Origin: Buxus sempervirens | Lineage: Eukaryota; Streptophyta; Magnoliopsida; Buxales; Buxaceae | Length of the DNA stretch: 64,000 nucleotides | NCBI GenBank assembly: GCA_947561395.2 | Contig: OX387182.1 | Span: 8,108,595-8,172,594, forward strand | Direction of reading: 5' to 3' | The notes under the pieces: model-generated | What the model saw: only the letters and a program-made list of their open reading frames with translations | The model's database searches: none | What the model was told of the DNA's origin: nothing | Part shown: positions 1 through 9,816 of the stretch, piece after piece | How the letters are laid out: each line of letters starts with the position of its first letter | Numbering within the stretch: the first letter of the stretch is position 1 | Translations under genes and position numbers: made by a program

Positions 1-1558
1 TTTGGTGCGTGCCTCGGGACATTCGGAGTCGCCACTGCCTGAGAGTGCAGGCAGACACAATTTTGCCCTAACCGGGTCTAAGTCTGGTCTGCGGCTTATT
101 AGAGATCTAGCTAAGTCCTCGGTTACGTCCGGGGAAGCCCTAAGGCACCCCGGCCCGCCCCGTCGGTTTGACAGGTCCCTCGGGTCTCCCTGGTTTTTGA
201 GTCAATTTCACCCTTTTCCTAGACCAGCATGCTGACTTGTAAGGTCTGGCGGGGCCCGCTAGAGGTGTGGGTCCCTTTTTATTTGATTTTATCTTTTTAT
301 TTATTTAAGTGATGTGGGTCGGACCCGGGTCCCGTTGGAAGACCCGTGGGCTGTCATGGTTGGGCCTTGGGCCCAGTAGGGTTATTGGGTAACCCTTTTT
401 TGGTTATTTAAATTTTATTTATTTACACTTTTATTTGGGCTTGATGGGCTTGGATTTGGCCCATTAGCCAAAGGTCAAGGGGCCCGGGCCTGTTTATTGA
501 AAACAGGCCTGGTATGGGCCAGTCAAAAGTGGGCCCCACAAATGGGCCTATGGTAATCTTGGTGGGCCCATCTAGGCCCACAGTCTTTTATTGGGCTCAC
601 AATAGCCCAAATTGTCTAAAAGGCCGGTTCGGGCCAGTTCGGGTCGGGTTAAGTCCAACCGGGCCAGAAAATTGTGTTTTTTAAGCTACTTTACATTTTG
701 CCCGTATTTCCTCTACGGTCCGCCTTAACCGTGAATTAATTACGGTCTCCTCTGTCCGTGAATTAAACACAGTCCAGGCTGGACCGACCTGAGTTTACGG
801 ACGCGACTTAGTTTACATGTTTGCTGCCGATTCTCCCTGGGATCAATTCCGGCTGTCTTTTTGGGATCTCCAATAACTTTTGTGGTGATTCCAAGTCCTT
901 GGAATTCTTCATTTCCTTCTTTTGACTTGTAAAGTCATCTTTTTCTTCTTCTTTTGCATCTTAGAGAAGTGAGATTGTCTCTTAGTCACCCACAGTCAAT
1001 TTCCAGGAAGGGAATGAGGGGAATTTACAGGGGTGGAATAGTTCTAAAAAAAACATTATAGCAAAATGAATTAGTTTAAAGTATCCATGTTAATTCATGA
1101 ATAGCCTCTTCCTTTTTAATGAAATAATCACTTTAATTTTAGCCTCTCATGGCCTTAAACAAGTAACAAACAGGTTAGAAGCATTGGGATAAAATAAAGA
1201 AAATAAAGAGAAGTTAAAAGTAATTATACTTTACTTGCAAGAAATTACAAAAATACTTACAATGTAGCCTTCTTGTTGATTGGTTGTTCTTTGTAGTGTC
1301 CTAGTAATTTCAGCAGCGCTTCCGCGTCCCGTTAGATTTCACAGATTGAATTTGAAAGGGATTTGACAGGTTCCTTTGTCAAATGGGTGGAAGAAGAAGG
1401 TTTAGGCAAGGTTTTGGAATGGCAAGGGTATTTTGGACATTATATTGGCTTGGGTAGGGTGGTGGCAATTGGGCAGGGCTTGGCCGTGGGGAGCACCAGG
1501 AGGGAGAGGGAGGAGGCCAGAGAGGGATGGCTTGTTTCAATGAAGGGGGGTGGCCTCT

Positions 1559-1568
1559 CTATTTATAG
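1559..1568 (-). promoter_or_regulatory. TATA box in Element 1 3' LTR
   Basis: On the minus strand the sequence reads CTATAAATAG, a strong plant TATA box. The same type of box occurs in most LTRs of this window. Here it lies just downstream, in the sense direction, of the palindrome cluster. Confidence 0.75.
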
Positions 1569-1581
1569 GCAAAAATCCCGT

Positions 1582-1795
1582 GCCCGTATTTGAAGTACGG
1601 GCGTGCCTTGCCCGTACTTCAAGTACGGGCGTGCCTTGCCCGTAATTCAAATACGGGCGAAAAACGAATATTTGCAATTATCGCAGATTCTTCCGTAAGG
1701 GACGCGTGTCCCGCCGTACAGCGACGCGTGTTTCCTTCTAGAAGCTTGCCCGTATTTGAAATACGGGCATGCCTTGCCCGTACTTCAAATACGGT
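1582..1795. repeat. U3 palindrome cluster (GCCCGTA...TACGGGC)
   Basis: At least five short inverted repeats lie directly upstream of the TATA box. They start near 1582, 1610, 1638, 1748 and 1776. The best has arms GCCCGTACTT and AAGTACGGGC around a single base. The same motif family occurs in the Element 2 LTRs. They could be transcription-factor sites or hairpins. Confidence 0.8.
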
Positions 1796-2379
1796 CCAGC
1801 ACGTTTTTAAAATGTTGGATTTCAAATGCTTTATTAAATTTGATTTATTTAAAGATTTTTATCCGATTTTTTTATTATTTTATTATAAAAAACGAGATTC
1901 TTTTATTAAAATATTATTAAAAAAACAAAGATATTTTTATTAAATGATTATTTTATTTATTTAATTCATTTATTCTGCTTTTTGCTGCTGTTTTGCCACA
2001 TGGGCAGCTTTCTTTGAAATTTCAACTACCCATAACTTTTCCGTCCGATGTCCGATTTCAGCAAATTTGGTGTTGTTGGAATCGGCTCGGAACCCACTAT
2101 CCACTGGGATCAAATTGGGCAGTTGAATTGGGTTTGAACAAAAAGTCAACTTTCGCTTCCCCAAAAGTTTGACCGGCTCATAACTTCCTCATCTGGACTC
2201 CAATTCCAGCAAATCCAGTTGCGTTGGAACCGTGTCGGAATGCTCTTTTCAATGAGATGAAGTTTGATGGCCAAATTCTCTTGAATCAATAAGTCAATTT
2301 TTGACCCCCTCAGGGTTTGACTTTTAGTTTGATTTTTCATTTTTCTTTATTTTGGGGGTGCAAAAATCAGGTGCTAACA

Positions 2380-2396
2380 GCTGCCCCTCTTTGCTG
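2380..2396 (-). promoter_or_regulatory. Polypurine tract of Element 1
   Basis: On the minus strand AAAGAGGGGCAGC lies directly before the 3' LTR start TGTTAG. This is the expected site of plus-strand priming. Element 2 and the LTR at 43022 have nearly the same tract. Confidence 0.85.
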
Positions 2397-3370
2397 GAGT
2401 CACCTTAGGGGATGAACGGCAAAGAAGAAAAAAAAAAACCTTATTTTTGCACATTGCATTTCTGTCAACATGGTCGACGAACTCAATCATTGAATTGTTT
2501 AAAAGGGAAGCGTCAAATGTCTGGTATCACTTCCTGATTTTGGGAATCCCTATACCCTCTTTCGGGTTTGAATAGGGTTGTTCCTTAGTTTTTTGAGAAA
2601 AATAGGATTAAATTTTGAGCTCATCAGCCTGTTTCGGCGTTGATGCAAGGCACTTAACAATGTTCTTTTCTTTTTGTTTGTTCCTTTAAAGCTTTTAGTG
2701 ACTTCAGTTTTTTTTTTTTTTTAGTAGGCCAGGGTATGGGTTTGGGAGTGCAGGTTGGAGGACGGGAGGAAGCTTCCGCGCTGCTGTCCATCATCTCGGA
2801 GACCACACACACTTATTCTAGCCTATGCTATTTACAAAAGTGGGAAATCAAAATTTACAAGAGGGGGCGAATTGGCCCATTATTGCTCTTCCTTGTTGTT
2901 TCTCCTTGCCAGGTTTTTTGTCTTGTCAAGGCATTAGAGCTTCTTTTCCATTCAAGAGTTACTCCACTGGGGATCTGGTGGGAGTATGATCTGTCTAGAT
3001 GACTCCCTGGGGATAATTGTGATGTCTCTCTCTGCTTTTGAAGTTTGGAAGGTCTGAGGATCTTGACTATCTTCTTTCTTCTGAGCTCTGCTGGGGATGA
3101 AAGGGAAGAAGCCTATGCTGGGGAATGAAGGAACAAAGTATCCTCCTCATGTTTATTTTTGCGTCTTTCTTCCTTCTTTGTACCTGTACAAGGAACACAG
3201 CATCAGTGTTTGCTCCATCTGCTAGGGATTGATGTAATCTTCAACTAATCAAACAACTCCGTGGGGTTTTTTCTGAAGAGCTTGAGTAGTGGTACTCCCT
3301 TGGGGGCTTGTGCCTTTTCAGGATTTTAACAGGTACGGATTTCGGAAAGCTATTTTGGTACCTGATTATA

Positions 3371-4133
3371 GATCTATTTTAACTGTCCTAAAACAGTTGG
3401 GGAAGAGAACCCAAAGACAAATTGATCTATTTTAATCATTTTGAATGATTGGGGAAGAGAACCCTGGACCTGATCTATTTTAGCCAAACGGCTGGGAAAG
3501 AGAACCTTTGACTGATCTGTTTTAGCCAAACGGCTGGGAGAGAGAACCCAAAGTTAAACTAGTCTATTTTAGCCAAACGGCTGGGAGAGAGAACCCAAAG
3601 TTAAACTGGTCTATTTTAGCCAAACGGCTGGGAAAGTGAACCCACAGTTAAACAGGTCTATTTTAGCCAAACGGCTGGGAAAGGGAACCCGGTTTTAAAC
3701 TGGTCTATTTTAGCCAATCGGCTGGGAAAGGGAACCCGGTTTAGACTGGTCTGTTTTAGCCAAACGGCTGGGAGAGGGAACCCAAAGTTAAACTGGTCTA
3801 TTTTAGCCAATCGGCTGGGAAAGGGAACCCGGGGTTAAACTGGTCTATTTTAGCCAAACGGCTGGGAAAGTGAACCCAAAGTTAAACTGGTCTATTTTAG
3901 CCAAACGGCTGGGAAAGTGAACCCACAGTTAAACTGGTCTATTTTAGCCAAACGGCTGGGAAAGGGAACCCGGTTTAAACTGGTCTATTTTAGCCAAACG
4001 GCTGGGAGAGAGAACCCAAAGTTAAACAGGTCTTTTTTAGCCAATCGGCTGGAAAAGGGAACCCGGTTAAACTGGTCTGTTTTAGCCGAACGGTTGGGAA
4101 AGTGAACCCACAGTTAAACAGGTCTATTTTGAA
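3371..4133. repeat. Tandem array A, 45-47 bp units with a hairpin
   Basis: About 16 units each carry tctatttta, a small inverted repeat, then a gggaaag-gaaccc block and a spacer. Most units have AGCC-AAAC-GGCT or AGCC-AATC-GGCT. The first unit instead has AACTGT...ACAGTT, and the second AATCATT...AATGATT, at the same place. Stems change while remaining paired. Tandem repeats in the 3' UTR are known for Tat/Ogre elements. Confidence 0.9.
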
Positions 4134-4261
4134 CTTAGTATTTCAGGGCTGGACCATGTAAAGTCTCCGCAGGGGGTGAGTTGAAAAACAGCACCCAGGT
4201 GTGCCTTAGCCAACCTTCAGTTTAATCACTGGCGGCGTCGGTACCACAAACTTTGGTCAAT

Positions 4262-5723
4262 TAATGTGTGAATACATTATGACTCTTTGTGCGTCCCATG
4301 TGTGAATACATGGCGACTTTTGTCTGTGTCCCATGTGAGAATACATGGTGACTCTTTTTCTGTCTTTTTGTCTTGATTCAAAGCTTACTTATTTGTCGGT
4401 GGTTTTACAAACTTGTGTCAACCAATGTGTGGATACATTGTGATGACTCTTTTTTGCGTCCCATGTGTGAATACATGGTGACTTTTGTCTCTGTCCTTTT
4501 TTTTTTTTTTTGTCTTAATGATATTCGAAGCTGACTTATTTGTCGGTGGCTTCACAAACTTTTGTCAACCAATGTGTGGATACATTGTGATGACTCTTTT
4601 TGCGTCCCATGTGTGAATACATGGTGACTTTTGTCTCTGTCCTTTTTTTGTCTTAATGATATTCGAAGCTGACTTATTTGTCGATGGCTTCACAAACTTT
4701 TGTCAACCAATGTGTGAATACATTGTGATGACTCTTTTTGCGTCCCATGTGTGAATACATGGTGACTTCCTCTGGGGTGCCCCATGTGAGAATACATGGT
4801 GGCTCTTGTCTTTAGGAGACATTTCGTTTCTTTTGTCTTTGTCCATTTCTTTCTCAATCCATTTTTCTTTTCTTCTTCTTCTTCTTTTTCTTTCTTTCAA
4901 TCCTTTTTTTTTTTTTTTCAAATTCATGTATCAACAGCTTTGATATCACAAATTATGTTGGGACATTCCCTCACCAATTTCTGACTTATCCGTCAGTGGT
5001 TTTGATTCCAGTTTCTTCTTTGTCCAATGTGTGAATACACTGTGACGGTTTTGTTTTTTCATCAGCGTGTGAATACGCCGGAACGGCTTTTCTGCGTTCC
5101 ATGTGTGAATACATGGTGCCGATTCTGCTCGCGCCCCATGTGTGAATACATGGTGACGACTCATTTTACATCCCATGTGTGAGTACATGGTGATGGCATC
5201 CAATGTGTGGATATATTGTGATGACTTTTCTGCGCCCCATGTGTGAATACATGGTGACGAATTTTGCTTTTACATCCAACGTGTGAATACGCTGTGATGG
5301 CATCCAATGTGTGAATACATTGTAATGACTTTTCTGCGCCCCATGTGTGAATACATGGTGACGAATTTTGCTTTTACATCCAACGTGTGAATACGCTGTG
5401 ATGGCATCCAATGTGTGAATACATTGTAATGACTTTTCTGCGCCCCATGTGTGAATACATGGTGACGAATTTTGCTTTTACATCCAACGTGTGAATACGC
5501 TGTGATGGCATCCAATGTGTGAATACATTGTAATGACTTTTCTGCGCCCCATGTGTGAATACATGGTGACGAATTTTGCTTTTACATCCAACGTGTGAAT
5601 ACGCTGTGATGGCATCCAATGTGTGAATACATTGTAATGACTTTTCTGCGCCCCATGTGTGAATACATGGTGACAAATTTTAGCTTTCTGTGCCCCATGT
5701 GAGAATACATGGAGGCAATTTTT
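4262..5723. repeat. Tandem array B, stem-loop repeat with 104-bp higher-order unit
   Basis: More than 25 copies of a stem-loop with loop GTGAAT, or a close variant, occur here. Stems are of three kinds: CCATGT/ACATGG, CAATGT/ACATTG and a CRnCGT/ACGCnG form. From about 5230 to 5660 three stem-loops, one of each kind, form a 104-bp unit repeated four times. Minus-strand ORFs here repeat with the array and are not taken as genes. Confidence 0.9.
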
Positions 5724-7636
5724 CCTGCATCAGTATGTGAATTTGCCGTAATGGCCTTGTCTGTCTGTTTCAAGCTTTGTCAGTACCTGCAAAAGTTCAA
5801 GTGAAATTTAGTTAATCAAAATTACGTGCAAAACATAAGCAATTAAAACCTTTTGGGAATTCACCAATGTTTGGAATTCCCGCTTTTCAAAGTGGGTCCA
5901 TGACAAGGCCAATAATCTTTGGGTCAGTCACCTGACATTCTCATTTAGACTTTATGAAATGGTGTTTCTCAGCATTCCCTGTAAAGGTCTCAACATTTTT
6001 GCCTTCAATGGCATGCCCCAAGTTGGAATGAGGGGAATTGTTTTGGGTTCAGGGGGTTTCTTTGGCACTGCCCTTCCCCAGCTCTTTTAATTTTCTCTCT
6101 CTTTTTTTTTTTTTTTTTTTTTTTTCAACCTTGGTTGGGGGTATTGAAATGGTTTTTCTCTCACTTGGTTCCCTTATTCGGGTTTGGTGCATTGCCCCAG
6201 TCTAAGGGCCCTATCAATTTTCATGGATCATGATCCAACGATCAGAGAGGACTTATTAGTAGGACGAAATGTAGGCTTTGGTTCCAGTGTTTAGAAATGA
6301 AGGATAAACAGGTTCAAATCCTATATAACTTCATTCTATGGGTAACCATTATGTCTAGCCAAAGCTCTTTTGTTTCTTTGATTTTGTTATTGCCAATTTG
6401 CCTAGGAGTTAGTGTCACATTCTCTGTAATCAGAAAGGACTTCATAACAGGATGAAACGTAGGCTGGGTTTATGGGTCCAGAAGAAATGATATAAAGGCT
6501 CAAAATTTGTGAGTAAGGTAAGAGCCATGTCCTGCCCACTTTTCTTGGTTAGGGCTTGCTTCATCTTTTGCCCCTTCAGCTTTGTGTAGCTTCTTTAATT
6601 CGTAGCTGCTTCTCCATTTTTTCCATCTTTGTTCTTTTCTTTCTTTTCTTTTCTTGGGTTCTTTGCCCCAATTCTTGACTTTTGCTTTTGGGGTTTGCCC
6701 CAGCTCTTGTTTTTCTTTTCTTTTTCTTTCTTTTTTTTTTCTTTTCTCAAAGGGAATTGTCCCAATTTTTTCTTCTCTTCACATTCTTGTTTTCTGGGTT
6801 TTATCCCGTTTCTCCTTTTTAGGGCGCTTTTCACTTTGCCCTATCTTTCCCTTTGTCTTTCTCGTGTCTCCAATTTTATGAAGCTTGTGTACCCCAGTTT
6901 TGAAGACAGGACATGGTAGGGTTAATGAAAAGATTGTTAGGCTCAAAGTGTTTTGCTAGGGTTTCATCTTGTGTCAGATGATTTTTGGGAAAAATCAAGG
7001 ATGGCCTTTCATCCTTTTACAGAGAATGTAACACTTACTTGTTTTTGTACAATTAACTGGCTCAAGAACCACTTTCATCTTTATTCATTTTTCTTTTTGA
7101 CTTTGCCCCATTTTGGGGTGGCTAGACATAACATGGGTTAGAAATGAGACGATCAAGCTCAACCACGTCTGACTAGCGGAATTTGTTTGAAGTATTTCAG
7201 CCAAAAATGGCCTCTCATCATGTCATTGGGATCATTGATCCTGGATCACGTCAGTGACCCTTAACTGGTATGGGCACCTCGCCCTTTTTCTCTCATTTCC
7301 TTTCTTTTCAGCTTGCCCCACTGTTTGGCAAGGTAGGGTTCAAAATGTGGTGCAGGTGGGGGATCCCTTGGCTATGTTGAGACCCGCACAGTTTGTGCTA
7401 TTTGCCACATTTCATTTATCAAATTTGATTGTTCAGGTTTGTCCTGAGATCACAGTCTTGTCTTGGTGTGGTTCAACCTTTGGTGATTCCCCAAAAGACT
7501 TCATTATCTTGCAAAAAGAGGCATGTTATCAAGTTCAGAAATTAAAAGAAAGCATAAAAGTAGTAATTTATGCAAAAAGGTGGCTGATATGAATCAGCAT
7601 TCTTGGAATTCGGTTGCATGCCATGGGAGGAAACCT

Positions 7637-8395
7637 TCAGGTGTTCTCCTCATCCTTCTTTTTCACATCATCTTCTCTTTCCTGCGGGAAGATGGTTGAT
7701 TCCGACATTCGGACCTGTGTCAACTTGTCAGAGATGTCAGACCTTGGTTTCTCAAGCAATTCCTTCAAGAATCCTTGATCGATCAGATCTTGAATGTCAT
7801 GCCTCAGATCCCAACACCGGTTTGTGTGGTGTCCTGGAGCACCAGAATGGTACTCACATCGTTCTGCAGCATTGTAGTTTCTGGACCGAATCATTCGGGG
7901 GTTCGGGGGCTTAATCTGCACATACCCCTCCTTCAATAGTGTTGGAAGCAATTCTGCCGGTGCATATGGTAAAGGGGTAAAAACCCTCCTCATTCTAGCC
8001 TCTGCTTCCTCTTTTGTTCTCCTTGGGGAATCATCTAAAGGATCCTGCTTTTTCATGACTCGAGGAACATCTGCTGCCACAGATTTCCCTTTTTCTTTCT
8101 GCAGTTGACTACCTACCATAGTTGGTGGGCGGCTTACTTCCTGGCTGTTCAGGGATATCCTTCCTTTCATTCTCTTGATCTCTCCTTCAAGGTCTCTTAC
8201 TCGAGATCTCAATTCAAAATTTTCTTCTCCTAATGCTTCCCAGCATTTGTTCCATGTTTCTTCTCTGATTGTTATCATTCGTAGTAGGCTCCATAGAGAG
8301 GCCACTATGCTGGATATTTGTTGGGCTGCATCACGACTTGTCTCTAAGGTGTGGTCCATGTCGACTACTGCAGGGGTTCCTGCCAAAAGAAACAA
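7637..8395 (-). CDS. Gag-like protein with coiled-coil-like region and zinc-knuckle-like motif
   Basis: This 252-residue ORF lies downstream of the main gag ORF of Element 1. Residues about 50-100 are rich in charged heptad-like sequence (EENFELRSRVRDLEGEIKRM), probably a coiled coil. The part from about residue 130 resembles the C-terminus of the upstream Gag: FTPLPYAPAELLPTLL, then a PPNPR segment, then a Cys/His motif CEYHSGAPGHHTNRCW and a DLRHDIQDLIDQG helix. The first ORF ends with the same order of blocks, so the element carries two diverged copies of the Gag C-terminal module. Just inside the ORF, at TTTTGGCAG before GAACCC, the sequence looks like a splice acceptor; whether this ORF is joined by splicing is unknown. 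The Cys/His motif is atypical compared with a standard CCHC knuckle. Confidence 0.75.
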   Translation of the reverse strand: MFLLAGTPAVVDMDHTLETSRDAAQQISSIVASLWSLLRMITIREETWNKCWEALGEENFELRSRVRDLEGEIKRMKGRISLNSQEVSRPPTMVGSQLQKEKGKSVAADVPRVMKKQDPLDDSPRRTKEEAEARMRRVFTPLPYAPAELLPTLLKEGYVQIKPPNPRMIRSRNYNAAERCEYHSGAPGHHTNRCWDLRHDIQDLIDQGFLKELLEKPRSDISDKLTQVRMSESTIFPQEREDDVKKKDEENT

Positions 8396-8529
8396 GCGTC
8401 AGAAACCAAAATCCATGAAATGCTAGGCTGCATAAAGATGATCTCTCTTTTTTTCTTTTCTTTTTTTTTTTTCTTTCTCTTCAATCTCTTCCTCTTTTTT
8501 TTCTTCTTTTTTTTTTTCAAAAAATTTTT

Positions 8530-9816
8530 TCAATTTGACGGGGGATCAATTTTGAGTTCCCCAGCTTCAAGGAGATCTTGGACCGCATGACGGAGGCTCC
8601 AACATTCGTCAGTATCATGCCCCGGTGCTCCCTTGTGGTAACCACATGTCTTAGATGGGTCATACCCTCTACTTGCTGGTGCCCTTGGATTTGGAGGAAC
8701 CTGCTTCAGGTGTCCTTCTTGCAGCAAGGTAGGCAACAACTCAGCCAGGGAATATGGGAGCTGTGTGAACACACGGTTCTTTCTTTCTTCCTTAGTCAAG
8801 GGCTCCTTCAGTCGAGCCATGGTGACATTCGCACAGGGGTGATCATTTCCTCTCTTGCGCTTAGCAGATTGGTCATGGTTGATCGTTCCCTCATATCTTA
8901 TGTCTTCTTGGGAGGATTCTGTCATAGAAGCTCCTATTTTTCCAGCCTTAACTGCATCTTCGATCCTTTTAGCCGTTCTCATCAAATCGGCGAAACTTGC
9001 AGCACATTGTCCCAACAGCATTGTAAAGTATGGTTGCCCCAGTGATGAAATGAACAGAGAAGTTTGTTCTTGTTCAAGGAGAGGGGGTTGAACCATATTT
9101 GCTAGTTTTATCCATCTTTTAGCGTAGTCTCTTACAGACTCGCTATTTCCCTTTGACAGTCTCTGTAATTCTGCCCGGGTTTGAATCGTCGGACTGTTCA
9201 AATGGTACTGTTGGATGAATACAGCAGAAAGGTTGTTCCATGTCTTGACCTTCTGCTTGTCCAGACTTAGGAACCAAGAATATGCTGCCCCAGCTAGCGA
9301 TCTCTGGAAGAACTGAACCATGATCTTTTCGTCCTTCACATATTGGCACATGTCGCCAACATAGGATCGCATGTGTATCAAAGGACAGCCAGTACCATCA
9401 AACTTATGCAAGTCAGGACATCGGAACTTTGCTGGCAGATGGATGTCTGGAAAAAGACACAAGTTCTCCAGTGTGGTTTCCTCACGTACTGGTTTGGGCT
9501 GGAGTTGTTTCAAGAGCTCTTCTCTTATTGCGGCTATTTGGGCCTTACTGTCGTCCTTTATTGTAGCCAACATTTCCTCAAGTTGGGCCATCCGTACCCT
9601 GCTTCGGTCTTGCTTTTCCTGCCCCAGCTGGACAGGCACGCATGGTTCTTGTTGTAGAGAGTGGGTGGCTATTCCTGCCGGATGTGGGAATTGGGTGTTC
9701 CGTGGTGGCAGATCAACTGTCATGAGATTCGGCTGGGGTGGTTGTCCCTGTTGGATTTCTGGTACTTGAACCCCCGTGGCATGTGTCATGGCTACTTGTT
9801 GACTTATATCCATCAT
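8530..9816 (-). CDS. gag: Gag polyprotein, Tat/Ogre type
   Basis: This 428-residue protein should form the virus-like particle of Element 1. The N-terminal 70 residues are Gln/Pro-rich. Residues about 85-110 are probably helical (QLEEMLATIKDDSKAQ). The Gag core from about residue 135 has the Tat/Ogre signature: FRCPDLHKFDGTGCP, FFQRSLAGAAYSWF, the helix around TWNNLSAVFIQQY and DYAKRWIKLANMVQPP. Near the end come LPYSLAELLPTLLQEG and a Cys/His motif CGYHKGAPGHDTDECW. The ORF is uninterrupted, as expected for a young insertion. No protease follows. The start at 9816 is the first ATG of the ORF; MTHATG a few residues on is a possible alternative. Confidence 0.9.
   Translation of the reverse strand: MMDISQQVAMTHATGVQVPEIQQGQPPQPNLMTVDLPPRNTQFPHPAGIATHSLQQEPCVPVQLGQEKQDRSRVRMAQLEEMLATIKDDSKAQIAAIREELLKQLQPKPVREETTLENLCLFPDIHLPAKFRCPDLHKFDGTGCPLIHMRSYVGDMCQYVKDEKIMVQFFQRSLAGAAYSWFLSLDKQKVKTWNNLSAVFIQQYHLNSPTIQTRAELQRLSKGNSESVRDYAKRWIKLANMVQPPLLEQEQTSLFISSLGQPYFTMLLGQCAASFADLMRTAKRIEDAVKAGKIGASMTESSQEDIRYEGTINHDQSAKRKRGNDHPCANVTMARLKEPLTKEERKNRVFTQLPYSLAELLPTLLQEGHLKQVPPNPRAPASRGYDPSKTCGYHKGAPGHDTDECWSLRHAVQDLLEAGELKIDPPSN

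Larger units (their letters stand above)
1..2379 (-). repeat. Element 1, 3' LTR (outer end cut by window)
   Basis: This matches 12062-14440 with about 6 transitions and no indel seen. The inner end on the minus strand is TGTTAGCACC, directly after the polypurine tract. It holds a TATA box at 1559-1568 and a cluster of inverted repeats at 1582-1795. Several short ORFs here are identical in both LTRs and match no retroelement protein, so I treat them as chance. Confidence 0.95.
2397..7636 (-). other. Element 1 long 3' non-coding region
   Basis: This 5.2-kb stretch between gag and the polypurine tract has no convincing coding sequence. It contains two tandem arrays (3371-4133 and 4262-5723) and several pyrimidine-rich runs, for example near 6100 and 6620-6800. 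In an autonomous Tat element pol would lie in this direction; here it is absent. Confidence 0.8.

Noticed and set aside
1590-1943. 117-codon ORF in the LTR as a protein gene
   Set aside because: It covers the palindrome cluster and AT-rich sequence; cysteine-rich reading (ACLARNSNT) comes from the palindromes. No family signature.
4946-5773. Overlapping minus-strand ORFs with MYSHMG / HVFTHGA repeats
   Set aside because: They repeat with the 104-bp unit of array B, overlap each other and have no domain. Repeat artefacts.
8440-8530. Intron between the two gag ORFs of Element 1
   Set aside because: A plausible acceptor (TTTTGGCAG) exists, but I could not find a convincing donor that joins the frames; left only as a possibility.
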